Source of the DNA: MGBC114844 sp910585855
GTDB taxonomy: Bacteria; Bacillota; Clostridia; Lachnospirales; Lachnospiraceae
Direction of reading: 5' to 3'
Assembly: GCA_965646165.1 (NCBI GenBank)
Contig: CBFFYP010000013.1
Location: 1 to 64,000 of the forward strand
Length of the DNA: 64,000 bases
The position numbers were made by a program, and so were the translations under genes. How positions within the stretch are numbered: position 1 is the first letter of the stretch; every line of letters starts with the position of its first letter. Of this stretch, positions 9,058 to 17,304 are shown in pieces. The notes beneath the pieces are model-generated. The model saw only the letters and a list, made by a program, of their open reading frames with translations. It ran no database searches and was not told the DNA's origin.

Positions 9058-9112
9058 CTAAGCGTAAGCGGGCTCGGAATAGACCTTCCTTCCGAGCCCA
9101 GCGTTCCTCTTG
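9058..9112 (+). repeat. Short hairpin, family B fragment B3
   Basis: GGGCTCGGAA at about 9070-9079 pairs with TTCCGAGCCC at about 9091-9100, flanked by AGCGTAAGC on the left (cf. GCGCAAGCG in other B copies) and AGCGTTCCTC on the right. It lies between the sigma remnant and sdpI and probably represents an internally deleted family B element. It could also act as a terminator-like structure. Confidence 0.5.
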
Positions 9113-9151
9113 AAAAGATAACATTTATGTCAGAATATTGTGAGTGGCTGC

Positions 9152-9811
9152 TTAGCAGTTGACTTTAGCAATTCTATATGTTAAGAAAACATCAATAACA
9201 GTTAAACTTATCAATATTCCTAAAACAGACAATAAGCAGGGAGTACCTTTCATAGCTATACTAATACCTATTATAATAATTCCCCCAACGATAAAGGAAA
9301 TTCCTCCTATATGTTGGCTTTTTTTCCATGTCACTTCATTTTTCATACTCCAATGTGTCCTCAATCCTATCATAGAGTTTATTTTTAACTTAGGCATAAT
9401 ATTTCCTGTAACAATCATTAATACACCAATGATGATAAAAACAAGCTGATTCATATCCAATGAAACGGTTGATAAATTTTCAATCTTGTTAAAACTAGTA
9501 TAAAGGGAATAGATATTTAAAGTGTTAAATAATATCAGCAATAAAATGCCCACAATGATAGTAACCTTTTTATTGTTTTCTCCATGTTCTTCTTTTTTTG
9601 CAGCTAGATTTGCCATTCCAAGCAGAAAATATCCCATGAAAAGATTTATTATTGGAAACAACAAAGCTTCATATTTGCTTCCCCAACGGTCAACTTGATT
9701 ATTAAATCCATAATGTGTAGGGATTTTTTCGGGAAGATATGGCAAGGTAATCAAGGCAATCACTAACGGAAGATACATCAAAATATAATATATGGTTTTC
9801 TTTGTTTTCAT
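9152..9811 (-). CDS. sdpI: SdpI-family immunity/membrane protein
   Basis: 219 residues with about six membrane segments. The N-terminal part (LPYLPEKIPTHYGFNNQVDR) is the DUF1648 signature, and IMPKLKINSMIGLRTHW is the SdpI-family motif. In Bacillus subtilis SdpI protects against the SdpC killing peptide and also sequesters the repressor SdpR when SdpC is bound. Here the gene is coupled to an ArsR-type gene by an ATGA overlap (start ATG at 9811 after GAGGAGG). No sdpC is nearby, so it may sense a peptide made elsewhere or be a stand-alone defence or signalling module. Confidence 0.88.
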   Translation of the reverse strand: MKTKKTIYYILMYLPLVIALITLPYLPEKIPTHYGFNNQVDRWGSKYEALLFPIINLFMGYFLLGMANLAAKKEEHGENNKKVTIIVGILLLILFNTLNIYSLYTSFNKIENLSTVSLDMNQLVFIIIGVLMIVTGNIMPKLKINSMIGLRTHWSMKNEVTWKKSQHIGGISFIVGGIIIIGISIAMKGTPCLLSVLGILISLTVIDVFLTYRIAKVNC

Positions 9812-10077
9812 TTCTGACCTCCTCGTAACTCGTGAATCCACATGATAGTTTCATCAAGTATAGATAAATTCAATTCATAATAAATAAAATTCTTATATTT
9901 TGTTTCATAAATCAAATCTGCTTTTTTTAATTTGGATAAGTGATAGGACAGGGCTTGTGGAGTCATGTTTAGAGCATTTGCTAAATCGCCAGAATTTATT
10001 TTTCCCTCCTTTAATTTTTGTAAAATTTTCCTTCGATTTTCATCTGCTAATGCTGCAAGTATTTCATTTATCGCCAA
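9808..10077 (-). CDS. sdpR: SdpR-like ArsR-family autorepressor
   Basis: 89-residue winged helix-turn-helix protein: LADENRRKILQKLKEGKINS, then the recognition helix region TPQALSYHLSKLKKADLI and a wing YKNFIYYELN. There is no metal-binding ELCVC motif, which argues for the SdpR/peptide-signal branch rather than a metal sensor. It is the first gene of the sdpR-sdpI operon and probably represses its own promoter at 10113-10141. In Bacillus the membrane partner SdpI relieves this repression; the same circuit is inferred here. Confidence 0.85.
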   Translation of the reverse strand: MAINEILAALADENRRKILQKLKEGKINSGDLANALNMTPQALSYHLSKLKKADLIYETKYKNFIYYELNLSILDETIMWIHELRGGQK

Positions 10078-10112
10078 TATACCACCTCCTATTTCAATAA
10101 ATCTTTAAATAG

Positions 10113-10167
10113 ATTATATAAAATGCATATAAGAAAGTCAATAAGTATTTAAAAATTTTTTTAAATA
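10113..10167 (-). promoter_or_regulatory. sdpRI promoter with palindromic operator candidate
   Basis: On the minus strand TTGACT (10136-10141), a 17-nt spacer and TATAAT (10113-10118) form a near-consensus sigma-A promoter. Immediately upstream, 10146-10167 reads TATTTAAAAA..TTTTTTAAATA, a perfect-armed palindrome. A related TTTAAATAGA half lies downstream of the -10 at about 10104-10113. These AT-rich repeats are good candidates for SdpR binding. Confidence 0.6.
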
Positions 10168-10290
10168 GCAAAGAATTATCCGTACTAAAATACAAGGAAT
10201 TGTCTATTGATTGTGGAAATTATTTGATTGTATGGGTGACTTATTTAATTTTCTGTAATTGGAAGGTGAGATACCATATTTTTAATAAAT

Positions 10291-10360
10291 AGTTATAATA
10301 AAACGATTATTATAGTGGCACATAGACCGGCGACAATAGAACATGCAGAAATTAGGGTGG
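10291..10360 (+). pseudogene. ABC-transporter ATPase remnant (H-loop region)
   Basis: The plus-strand frame encodes SYNKTIIIVAHRPATIEHAE, which matches the H-loop end of an ABC exporter ATPase domain (IVAHRLSTIEHAD type). No Walker motifs precede it and the frame runs on into repeat-like DNA starting GGGGGGACGCCAGA at about 10368. This is a fragment left by deletion. Confidence 0.5.
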
Positions 10361-10720
10361 AATGGGGGGACGCCAGAACAGAAAAAGAAAAAAATTTTTA
10401 CCGTGATTCAACAAACCGCCTCTGGTGTTCGGTGAAAGTCAACCATTTCCTATAGATAAGGATAAGATAGAAGTAGAGGCAATGATAAAAGTGTGGAGTT
10501 TGATTTTTTTATGGAAAAGATTTTTCAGATATTTTTATATCAAATGGAAAAGAAATATGGAAATTACTGGGAATGAAAAATTGTACAAGAATTATTGTTA
10601 AAGTCAAAAATGGTTTAGTAGGATTGGTACTGGTGGAAATTTTCTGTCAGTGCTAATTGAAAGAAAAAAGAGGTAGTGGTATAATAGATAGAAATATAGG
10701 ATACAAAGCAGTTATGGGAA
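10361..10720. other. Decayed intergenic stretch
   Basis: About 360 bp with no intact gene. It opens with GGGGGGACGCCAGA, the boundary motif of repeat families A and B, but the matching right arm is missing. The rest contains short broken frames (for example one with WEMFKEG feeding into the PIN remnant) and no recognisable RNA or terminator. Confidence 0.5.
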
Positions 10721-10978
10721 ATGTTTAAAGAAGGAAAGTATAATGTGTATTTATCTACAATAACATTAAAGGAAATAAGAAATTGTCCAGAACCGAAGAA
10801 AACGCAACTTATAGATTATCTGAATGAGATAGATTTTACAACATTAGATATTACAGAGAAAGTGGAAACAATAGCAAATAAAATTATTGAAATGGGAATA
10901 TTGACACAAAAAAGTTTTGATGATTGTCAACATATAGGAGCAGCAGTTATAAATGAGTGTGATTGTATTAGAAAGTGA
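10721..10978 (+). pseudogene. PIN-domain toxin remnant, truncated at both ends
   Basis: The 85-residue frame (EGKYNVYLSTITLKEIRN, then ILTQKSFDDCQHIGAAVINE and CDC) matches the middle of VapC-like PIN-domain proteins. The expected first 35 or so residues with the leading catalytic Asp are absent: an in-frame TAG lies just before DTKQLWEMFKEG. The end also stops before the usual last acidic/ISWNFKH segment. It should be inactive. Its partner antitoxin-like gene starts 9 nt downstream. Confidence 0.65.
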
Positions 10979-10987
10979 GGGATGATT

Positions 10988-11152
10988 ATGGTTACAAAAT
11001 CGAAATTTTACGTTGAAGATATTCATAAGATTAGAGAGTATCATTATGAACTTACAAAGGATATGACAGTACAGGAAAGAATTAATTTCTATAATGAAGG
11101 TGGGAGAGCTTTTTTAAAGGAAATGGAAGAAAGAAAGTTACAGAAAGTGTAA
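10988..11152 (+). CDS. Small protein, likely antitoxin partner of the PIN remnant
   Basis: 54 residues beginning MVTKSKFYVEDIHKIREY and ending in a Lys/Glu-rich helix (EMEERKLQKV). The ATG at 10988 follows GAGGG by 6 nt; an upstream in-frame ATG at 10982 has no room for an RBS. Small proteins of this type (VEDIHxIRxxxYExT) follow PIN toxin genes in related clostridia, from family memory rather than a search. With the toxin broken it is probably an orphan. Confidence 0.55.
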   Translation: MVTKSKFYVEDIHKIREYHYELTKDMTVQERINFYNEGGRAFLKEMEERKLQKV

Positions 11153-11344
11153 TTTGACAAGTTTTATCTGCACCATTTTGTAAATCTAAAGTAGACGTAG
11201 ATTCAAAAATGTGATAGAATCATATCGACAAATATTTTATTGTTGGTGCTGTTAAAATCATAAAATCAGATGTTTTGTTTTTATGGGAAATAATTCGACT
11301 TTTACAACTAAAAATCGAAAAAAGTGGAAAGGGTGATAAGAAAA

Positions 11345-12796
11345 ATGATGTTTGCAGATGAGAATTTAATTCGAATTAAACATGAAGTAATCAGAGCAGT
11401 GGCAAAACTAGCTTTTGAAGGTGAGTTAGATGCCAAAAGGGATCATATTGCGGTAGAGTTGATTCCCGGTCCGACACCGAAGTTTCGGTGCTGTATTTAT
11501 AAAGAGAGAGAGATTATCCGGCAGAGGGTTCGCTTAGCAGAGGGGAAAGCACCCGGACCAGTGGATGATGGAAATGTCATTCAGGTAATTAGTTCCGCTT
11601 GTGAGGACTGCCCGATTTCAAGTTATACGGTAACGGAGAACTGTCAGAATTGTCTTGGAAAAGCTTGTATTCATGCCTGCAATTTTGGAGCGATTGAAGC
11701 CGGACGGGATCGTTCTCATATCGATCCTTCCAAGTGTAAGGAATGTGGAAAGTGTGCACAGGCTTGTCCTTATAATGCGATTGCACATTTAAAACGGCCT
11801 TGTAAATATAGCTGCCCTGTTGATGCAATTACATATGATGAACAGGGAATTTCCGTGATTGATAAAGATAAGTGTATTCGATGCGGAAGATGTATTCATA
11901 GATGTCCGTTTGGTGCAATCGGACATAAAACAGCGATTGTAGATGTGATCAATGCACTAAAATCCGGCAAGAAAGTCTATGCTATGGCAGCTCCGGCTAC
12001 AGAAGGACAGTTTGGAGAAAATATTACAATGGCAAGCTGGAAAAAGGCAATGAAAGAAGTGGGATTTGCTGATTTTTATGATGTTGGATTGGGTGGTGAT
12101 ATGACTTCTGCTTCGGAAGCAGAGGAATGGGCAGAGGCTTATAAAGAAGGAAAGAAAAAAGTAACTTCCTGCTGCCCGGCATTTGTCAATTTGGTTCGTC
12201 TGCACTATCCTCAACTGGCAGATTGTATCTCTACAACCGTATCGCCGATGTGTGCCGTTTCCCGTCTGATTAAAGCACAAGAACCAGATGCAGTTACCGT
12301 ATTTATTGGACCTTGCCTTGCAAAAAAATCAGAAGTGGTTGATCAAAAGATTGAAGGAAATGCAGATTATGTTTTAACTTACAGTGAGATAAAAGCAATT
12401 ATGCTTGCAAAAAATGTGGAATTAGAACCTTGTGAGGATACTGAACAGACAGCGTCTATCTATGGAAAACGATTTGCTAATTCCGGCGGTGTAACGGCTG
12501 CAGTATTGCAGAGCTTAAAAGAATCCAATGCAGATGCAGATGTAAAAGTCTATAAAGCAAATGGTGCTTCAGAATGTAAAAAGGCGCTTCTTCTTATGAA
12601 AGTAGCAAGACTGCCGGAAGACTTTATTGAAGGTATGATTTGTGACGGTGGATGTGTCGGAGGACCAAGTTCCAATGAAGATCAGCTTGCCTGCAAAAAA
12701 ACAAGAGATGCTATGTTAGCACAGGCTGACGGACGAGGGATTCATGAGAATTTGGCAAACTATGATATGGGAAGTTTTTCTATGCATCGAGAGTAA
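11345..12796 (+). CDS. Monomeric [FeFe] hydrogenase, group-B-like
   Basis: Cytoplasmic iron hydrogenase, 483 residues. The N-terminal third has Cys-rich clusters (CEDCPISSYTVTENCQNC) followed by ferredoxin-type 4Fe-4S motifs (CKECGKCAQACP and CIRCGRCIHRCP). The H-cluster domain has TSCCPAFVNLV, GPCLAKKSE and EGMICDGGCVGGP, variants of the classic TSCCP, MPCxxK and MACxxGCxxGG motifs that are typical of the group B fermentative enzymes. It would couple ferredoxin oxidation to H2 production or the reverse. Maturases HydEFG are not nearby. SD GGGTGAT at 11331-11337 favours ATG 11345 over the upstream GTG at 11324. Monocistronic, followed by a terminator. Confidence 0.9.
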   Translation: MMFADENLIRIKHEVIRAVAKLAFEGELDAKRDHIAVELIPGPTPKFRCCIYKEREIIRQRVRLAEGKAPGPVDDGNVIQVISSACEDCPISSYTVTENCQNCLGKACIHACNFGAIEAGRDRSHIDPSKCKECGKCAQACPYNAIAHLKRPCKYSCPVDAITYDEQGISVIDKDKCIRCGRCIHRCPFGAIGHKTAIVDVINALKSGKKVYAMAAPATEGQFGENITMASWKKAMKEVGFADFYDVGLGGDMTSASEAEEWAEAYKEGKKKVTSCCPAFVNLVRLHYPQLADCISTTVSPMCAVSRLIKAQEPDAVTVFIGPCLAKKSEVVDQKIEGNADYVLTYSEIKAIMLAKNVELEPCEDTEQTASIYGKRFANSGGVTAAVLQSLKESNADADVKVYKANGASECKKALLLMKVARLPEDFIEGMICDGGCVGGPSSNEDQLACKKTRDAMLAQADGRGIHENLANYDMGSFSMHRE

Positions 12797-12830
12797 AAAT
12801 TTTATGATGTATATTAGTTGAAATTGAGAA

Positions 12831-12871
12831 ACAGTTCTATTCAATGCGATATTTGATAGAACTGTTTTTTT
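12831..12871 (+). terminator. Rho-independent terminator of the hydrogenase gene
   Basis: ACAGTTCTAT (12831-12840) pairs perfectly with ATAGAACTGT (12856-12865), followed by a run of T. Confidence 0.85.
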
Positions 12872-12876
12872 GAATA

Positions 12877-12990
12877 GGGGGATGCCGCCATCGGGAAAGA
12901 GGTCTGCACCGGGTTCGCTTGCGCTTAGCAATTCCTATTTTCATAGCAGACACATAAGACACGAAAATACAGCAACATAGCATTACTGTT
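12877..12990 (+). repeat. Family B element, copy B4
   Basis: Starts GGGGGATGCCGCC, then GGTTCGCTTGCGCTTAGCA and the core TTCCTATTTTCATAGC, AGACACATAAGACACGAAAA. The right arm of the closing stem is missing, so it is a half element. It is in direct orientation with B2 and inverted relative to B5 at 13.9 kb; the two flank the regulator/toxin-antitoxin island. Confidence 0.7.
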
Positions 12991-13072
12991 TGGTTACTTT
13001 TCCAAAAGTAACGTAAAAGCACTTTCGACAGTCGTAGTCTATCAAAAGTGCCTTGTGCTTTGCGGAGCTTTT

Positions 13073-13240
13073 TTATTCTCCGAACAGATCAGAGTGTGTG
13101 CCGGTACGGTCAAGATATAAAACATGATCTTTATTTTTCGAGGGAAGTGCCGCTGGTATTCGTAATGTGTTTACTATATCATTTAACAGATTGATATTAT
13201 AGTTACGCTTGAATTGTGTCGTTAAGTTAAGTTTTAACAT
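13073..13240 (-). pseudogene. YafQ/RelE-family toxin with internal deletion
   Basis: A 55-residue frame starting ATG at 13240, MLKLNLTTQFKRNYNINLLN, IVNTLRIPAALPSKNKDH, and ending YLDRTGTHSDLFGE. Both ends match YafQ-type mRNA interferases of about 90 residues, but the central 30 or so residues between KNKDH and the last strand are gone, including the usual catalytic His/Asp region. The frame is still open, pointing to an in-frame deletion that removes activity. It lies 3 nt downstream of the antitoxin gene. Confidence 0.7.
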
Positions 13241-13243
13241 GGG

Positions 13244-13486
13244 CTATTCCTCCAGAATTTGAGAAAACAATTCTTCTGTCGATCCCTCAAAATGCTGCCC
13301 GTTGCCTGTCTTTATCATTTCGTCTGTTTCTTCCATTGCCGCTATTGTTGCTGCATTTGGTTTAAAATCCGGGTATATGTCAAGCCCGGACATTTCCCCC
13401 AGACCTTCAAGCATATTGATAACGAAAATCATTTTATCATCTGGTAAGCGGTCAATCATGCTCTTTGCTATTTCCTGATAACTCAT
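13244..13486 (-). CDS. Putative antitoxin of the YafQ-like pair
   Basis: 80 residues: SYQEIAKSMIDRLPDDKMIF, a helical middle (NMLEGLGEMSGLD), and an acidic C-terminus with PNAATIAAMEETDEMI and ELFSQILEE. The C-terminal part resembles the toxin-neutralising tail of RelB/DinJ-type antitoxins, while the N-terminus is not a clear ribbon-helix-helix. The start is uncertain (13486, or 13504 with MKESVI). With its toxin deleted internally it is probably a leftover, possibly still a DNA-binding regulator. Confidence 0.65.
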   Translation of the reverse strand: MSYQEIAKSMIDRLPDDKMIFVINMLEGLGEMSGLDIYPDFKPNAATIAAMEETDEMIKTGNGQHFEGSTEELFSQILEE

Positions 13487-13537
13487 TATTACACTTTCTT
13501 TCATGGTTTTATAATAATATAGGCAGCGATATGCGAA

Positions 13538-13753
13538 CTATTCTTCTTTATCGGGGACATATTCCATTAAATCACCCGGCTGGCAGTTCAAAACTTCACA
13601 GAGGCGAGATATAGTTTTAGCATCAAGCCCGCCAGTTCTATTTTTTATGGCTGTTAATGTTCCTTGCCCTATCAGCTTTTCTTTGCGTATTTTATACGTT
13701 GTCCAGTCTTTTTCCTCTAATAGTTGAAACAATTTCCGATAGCTTATAGCCAT
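13538..13753 (-). CDS. Xre/Cro-type helix-turn-helix regulator
   Basis: 71-residue single-domain DNA-binding protein of the short Cro/C1 (HTH_26) type: YRKLFQLLEEKDWTTYKIRK, then the helix-turn-helix IGQGTLTAIKNRTGGLDAKT and ISRLCEVLNCQPGDLMEY. RBS GGGGGG sits 8-10 nt upstream. It precedes the antitoxin gene on the same strand, and the promoter region carries a perfect palindrome at 13831-13856, so it is likely an autoregulator of this small island. Confidence 0.88.
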   Translation of the reverse strand: MAISYRKLFQLLEEKDWTTYKIRKEKLIGQGTLTAIKNRTGGLDAKTISRLCEVLNCQPGDLMEYVPDKEE

Positions 13754-13818
13754 TCTTTTACCCCCCTTCTTTTTTCTATGGGGACACCTTGTATAAAAGT
13801 ATTTTTTCCATTGTCTTT

Positions 13819-13856
13819 ATTCTATCATATTATATACACAAAATCAAGTGTATATA
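13819..13856 (-). promoter_or_regulatory. Promoter and palindromic operator of the HTH gene
   Basis: TATATACAC (13831-13839) and GTGTATATA (13848-13856) form a perfect 9-bp-arm palindrome with an 8-nt centre. On the minus strand TTGATT (13842-13847), a 17-nt spacer and TAGAAT (13819-13824) make a promoter that this palindrome overlaps. A second partial copy, TGTGTATAATG, lies at about 13882-13892, and GTGAAT-N5-ATTCAC at 13892-13908. Confidence 0.6.
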
Positions 13857-13914
13857 ATAAGTAAAAATAGACACTTAACTTTGTGTATAATGTGAATGAA
13901 TTATTCACTTAGCA

Positions 13915-14020
13915 AGGTATTGCTGTGTTTTCGTGTTTTATGTGTCCGCTATGAAAATAGGAAATGCTAAGCGCAAGCGAACCCGGTGCAGACCTTCCTT
14001 CCGGTTGTAGCAGCTATGCT
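13915..14020 (-). repeat. Family B element, copy B5 (inverted relative to B4)
   Basis: Contains TATTGCTGTGTTTTCGTG, TTATGTGTCCGCTATGAAAA, TAGGAAATGCTAAGCGCAAG and CGAACCCGGTGCAGACC, the reverse complement of the B4 core. With B4 it brackets about 0.9 kb holding the HTH, antitoxin and broken toxin genes. The short foldback CCTTCCTTCCGG near the right end is weak. Confidence 0.65.
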
Positions 14021-14118
14021 TTGATAAATTTATAATAGGGATTAGGTTGACAGAGTTTTGGAAAAATTCTATAATACAGTTGTTTTATGGAAAAAATAAT
14101 AAGAAATGGAGTATTTTT

Positions 14119-15405
14119 ATGGATTTTATGAATCAGGAGGAGAAACAGGAAATATTAGAACGGTTTCTCCAATATGTAAAAGTGGATACCGAATCGATAC
14201 CAGATCAAGAAGCAGTACCCAGCAGCGAGAAGCAAAAACAGTTAGGTCTGCTTTTAAAGACACAAATGGAAGAAATGGGACTTTCCCATGTACGAATGTC
14301 GGATCATGGCTATGTGTATGGTGAAATTCCGTCTACTATGAAAAGGCGGTGTGCTGTGCCGGTTTTAGGATGGATTGCTCATATGGATACTTCTCCTGCA
14401 GTAAGCGGAGCAGGGGTTCATCCTCAGATAATTTCTAATTATGACGGTTCGGATCTTCGGTTGGATCAAGAAAGGAACTATTGGCTTCGTATGGCAGAGT
14501 TTCCTTCTTTAAAGCGTTATATCGGACAGGATTTGGTTGTGACGGATGGGCATACTTTATTGGGTGCAGATGATAAGGCAGGGGTTGCGGAGATTATGAC
14601 CATGGCATCTTATCTTATGAAACACCCGGAACTAGAGCATGGGGAAATTCGGATTGGTTTTACGCCGGATGAAGAAGTTGGGCGAGGAGCGGATTTTTTT
14701 GATGTAAAGGGATTTGGAGCGGATTTTGCCTATACAGTGGACGGCGGCGAATTGGGAGAGATTGAATATGAAAATTTTAATGCTGCCAATGCAAAGGTTG
14801 TGATTCGTGGGAAGAGTATTCATCCGGGTTCTGCGAAAGGACAGATGAAAAATGCTGTTTTGATAGGGATGGAATTTCATCAGATGCTGCCTGTTTTTGA
14901 AAATCCTGCCTATACGGAAGGATATGAAGGGTTTTATCATCTTCATGCAATGAAAGGAGATGTAGAAACGGCAGAATTAGAATATATTATTCGGGATCAT
15001 TCGATGGAACAGTTTCTTCAGAAAAAAGAGAGAATGGGAAAAATAGGCAATTATTTAAATGAAAAGTATGGGGCAGGGAGTGTAGAGGTATCCTGTGTGG
15101 ATTCTTATTTTAATATGAAAGAGAAGATTTTGCCGCATATGCATTTGATTGAACATGCAGTACAGGCATTAAAGCGAATTGGAGTAGAGCCAAAGATTGT
15201 TCCAATTCGTGGAGGTACAGATGGGGCACGCCTTTCTTTTCAAGGGCTTCCTTGTCCGAATTTATGTACAGGTGGGCATAATTATCATGGAAGATATGAA
15301 TATATTCCGGTGCAGTCAATGGAGCAATGCGTAGAGATGCTGCTTGGAATTGTTTTTTTATACGCCAATTCGATCGATACGATTTCTTCTGAAGAAGAAG
15401 GATAG
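14119..15405 (+). CDS. pepT: Peptidase T (tripeptide aminopeptidase)
   Basis: M20 zinc peptidase that removes the N-terminal residue from tripeptides in the cytoplasm; 428 residues as usual. Visible motifs: metal ligand HMDTSPAVSG, GADDKAGVAEI with the bridging Asp, the catalytic DEEVGRGADFFD, the C-terminal RGGTDGARLSFQGLP and the last His ligand GGHNYHG. The ATG at 14119 follows GGAG with 7-nt spacing; upstream in-frame codons lack an RBS. It is 30 nt ahead of the radical-SAM gene and may be cotranscribed. Confidence 0.95.
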   Translation: MDFMNQEEKQEILERFLQYVKVDTESIPDQEAVPSSEKQKQLGLLLKTQMEEMGLSHVRMSDHGYVYGEIPSTMKRRCAVPVLGWIAHMDTSPAVSGAGVHPQIISNYDGSDLRLDQERNYWLRMAEFPSLKRYIGQDLVVTDGHTLLGADDKAGVAEIMTMASYLMKHPELEHGEIRIGFTPDEEVGRGADFFDVKGFGADFAYTVDGGELGEIEYENFNAANAKVVIRGKSIHPGSAKGQMKNAVLIGMEFHQMLPVFENPAYTEGYEGFYHLHAMKGDVETAELEYIIRDHSMEQFLQKKERMGKIGNYLNEKYGAGSVEVSCVDSYFNMKEKILPHMHLIEHAVQALKRIGVEPKIVPIRGGTDGARLSFQGLPCPNLCTGGHNYHGRYEYIPVQSMEQCVEMLLGIVFLYANSIDTISSEEEG

Positions 15406-15435
15406 AGAAAAAGGATTAGGCAGAAAGGAGGAAGC

Positions 15436-17304
15436 ATGAGGAAACTGGCATTATCAGATGAAATTTTATTAAGTATCGAAAAACCTGCCCGCTATATTGG
15501 AAATGAAATCAATATGGTTGTAAAAGATCCAAAGATGGTACAGGTGCGGATTGCTTTGTGTTTTCCAGATGTATATGAAATTGGGATGTCACATCTTGGG
15601 ATACAGATTTTATATGATATGTTTAATAGACGGGAAGATATTTACTGTGAAAGGGTCTATTCTCCTTGGATTGATTTGGATGCTGTTATGCGCAGGGAAG
15701 GAATTCCTCTATTTGCTTTAGAATCGCAGGAGGCAATTTCAAAGTTTGATTTTATCGGGATTACGCTCCAGTATGAGATGTGTTATACCAATGTTTTACA
15801 GATTTTAGATTTAGGAGGGATTCCTCTTCTTGCAAAAGATCGCACCGAGCAGCATCCGATTGTGATAGGAGGAGGTCCTTGTGCTTATAATCCTGAACCG
15901 CTGGCGGATTTTTTTGATTTATTTTATATCGGAGAGGGAGAAACCGTTTATTTTCAGCTTATGGATGCCTATAAAGAAAATAAGAGGCAGGGCGGAACTC
16001 GACTGAATTTTTTAGAGCGGGCAGCAAAGATTCCGGGGATTTATGTACCCGCTTTTTATGAAATAACATATCACGAGGATAAAACGATTGCTGAGCGAAA
16101 GGCGATTCATCCTTGTGCTCCTGAAACAATTCGAAAAGAAGTGGTTTTGGATTTAAGTAAAACCTATTATCCAGAGAAACCATTAGTTCCTTTTTTGAAG
16201 GCTACACAGGATCGGGTTGTGTTAGAAATTCAGCGTGGCTGTATTCGTGGCTGCCGTTTTTGTCAGGCGGGAGCGGTTTATCGCCCTGTGCGAGAGAGAG
16301 ATGTGGAATTTCTAAAAGAAATTGCCTGTAAAATGATGGAACATACAGGGCAGGAAGAAATCTCTTTAGCTTCTTTAAGTTCGAGTGACTATTCCCATTT
16401 AAAAGAATTGGTTTCGTTTTTGATAGAGAAATTTCAGGGGCAGGGAGTGAATCTTTCGCTTCCTTCTCTTAGAATCGATGCTTTTTCTTTAGATGTGATG
16501 AGTAAGATACAGGATGTCAGAAAGTCCAGTTTAACTTTTGCGCCGGAAGCAGGATCACAGCGGCTTCGAAATGTCATCAATAAAGGGCTGACAGAAGAAA
16601 TGATTTTAAACGGGGCAGCAGAAGCATTTCGAGGCGGATGGAATCGGGTAAAACTGTATTTTATGCTAGGGCTTCCTACAGAAACAACAGAAGATATAGA
16701 AGCAATCGCTATATTGGCAGATCAAATTGCCCGTGTCTATTATGCAGAAATTCCAAAAGAACAGCGGCAGGGAAAAGTACAGATTACAGTAAGCACTTCT
16801 TTTTTTGTACCAAAGCCATTTACCCCGTTTCAATGGGCTTCTATTTGTACCAAAGAGGAGTTTTTATCCAAAGCACAGATTGTTCATACAAAAATACGGG
16901 AAATGCTTAATAAAAAAAGTCTTACTTATCATTGGCATGAGACAGATGTATCGGTTTTAGAGGGGATTTTGGCACGAGGGGACAGACGAATCGGTACAGC
17001 AATTTTGCGTGCTTATCAAAAGGGATGTCTTTATGATGCCTGGACGGAACGGTTTGATGCAGATAAGTGGATGGAGGCATTTGAAGAAACCGAAATCGAT
17101 CTTGCATTTTATACAACAAGAGAGCGTGCATTGGATGAAATTCTTCCTTGGGACTTTATTGATGCAGGTGTAACAAAGGAGTTTTTGATCAGGGAATGGA
17201 AACGTGCGAAAGAGGAAATCGTTACACCAAACTGCAGAGCAGCCTGTTCTGGATGTGGAGCAAAGGTGTTTGGAGGAGGAGTTTGCTATGAAAATAAGAA
17301 TTAA
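15436..17304 (+). CDS. B12-binding-domain radical SAM protein (TIGR03960-type)
   Basis: 622-residue radical SAM enzyme. An N-terminal cobalamin-binding-like Rossmann part (CFPDVYEIGMSHLGIQILYD, GGGPCAYNPEP) is followed by the radical SAM core with the cluster motif RGCIRGCRFCQAG at about residues 269-281. A C-terminal Cys-rich tail (CRAACSGCGAKVFGGGVC) is present. Families of this type are conserved in Firmicutes next to a DUF2344 protein and RNase G, as here, but their reaction is not established; tRNA or rRNA modification is a guess from the neighbours. Overlaps the next gene by 17 nt. Confidence 0.92.
   Translation: MRKLALSDEILLSIEKPARYIGNEINMVVKDPKMVQVRIALCFPDVYEIGMSHLGIQILYDMFNRREDIYCERVYSPWIDLDAVMRREGIPLFALESQEAISKFDFIGITLQYEMCYTNVLQILDLGGIPLLAKDRTEQHPIVIGGGPCAYNPEPLADFFDLFYIGEGETVYFQLMDAYKENKRQGGTRLNFLERAAKIPGIYVPAFYEITYHEDKTIAERKAIHPCAPETIRKEVVLDLSKTYYPEKPLVPFLKATQDRVVLEIQRGCIRGCRFCQAGAVYRPVRERDVEFLKEIACKMMEHTGQEEISLASLSSSDYSHLKELVSFLIEKFQGQGVNLSLPSLRIDAFSLDVMSKIQDVRKSSLTFAPEAGSQRLRNVINKGLTEEMILNGAAEAFRGGWNRVKLYFMLGLPTETTEDIEAIAILADQIARVYYAEIPKEQRQGKVQITVSTSFFVPKPFTPFQWASICTKEEFLSKAQIVHTKIREMLNKKSLTYHWHETDVSVLEGILARGDRRIGTAILRAYQKGCLYDAWTERFDADKWMEAFEETEIDLAFYTTRERALDEILPWDFIDAGVTKEFLIREWKRAKEEIVTPNCRAACSGCGAKVFGGGVCYENKN

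Noticed and set aside
8681..9061. Plus-strand hydrophobic frame of 126 residues
   Set aside because: It is the antisense of the anti-sigma-like gene and sigma remnant, without an RBS.
9152..10077. Full Sdp killing system
   Set aside because: SdpI and SdpR are present but no sdpA, sdpB or sdpC candidates are in the surrounding 3 kb.
10721..11152. Active PIN toxin-antitoxin pair
   Set aside because: The toxin frame lacks the first catalytic Asp region and the C-terminal end.
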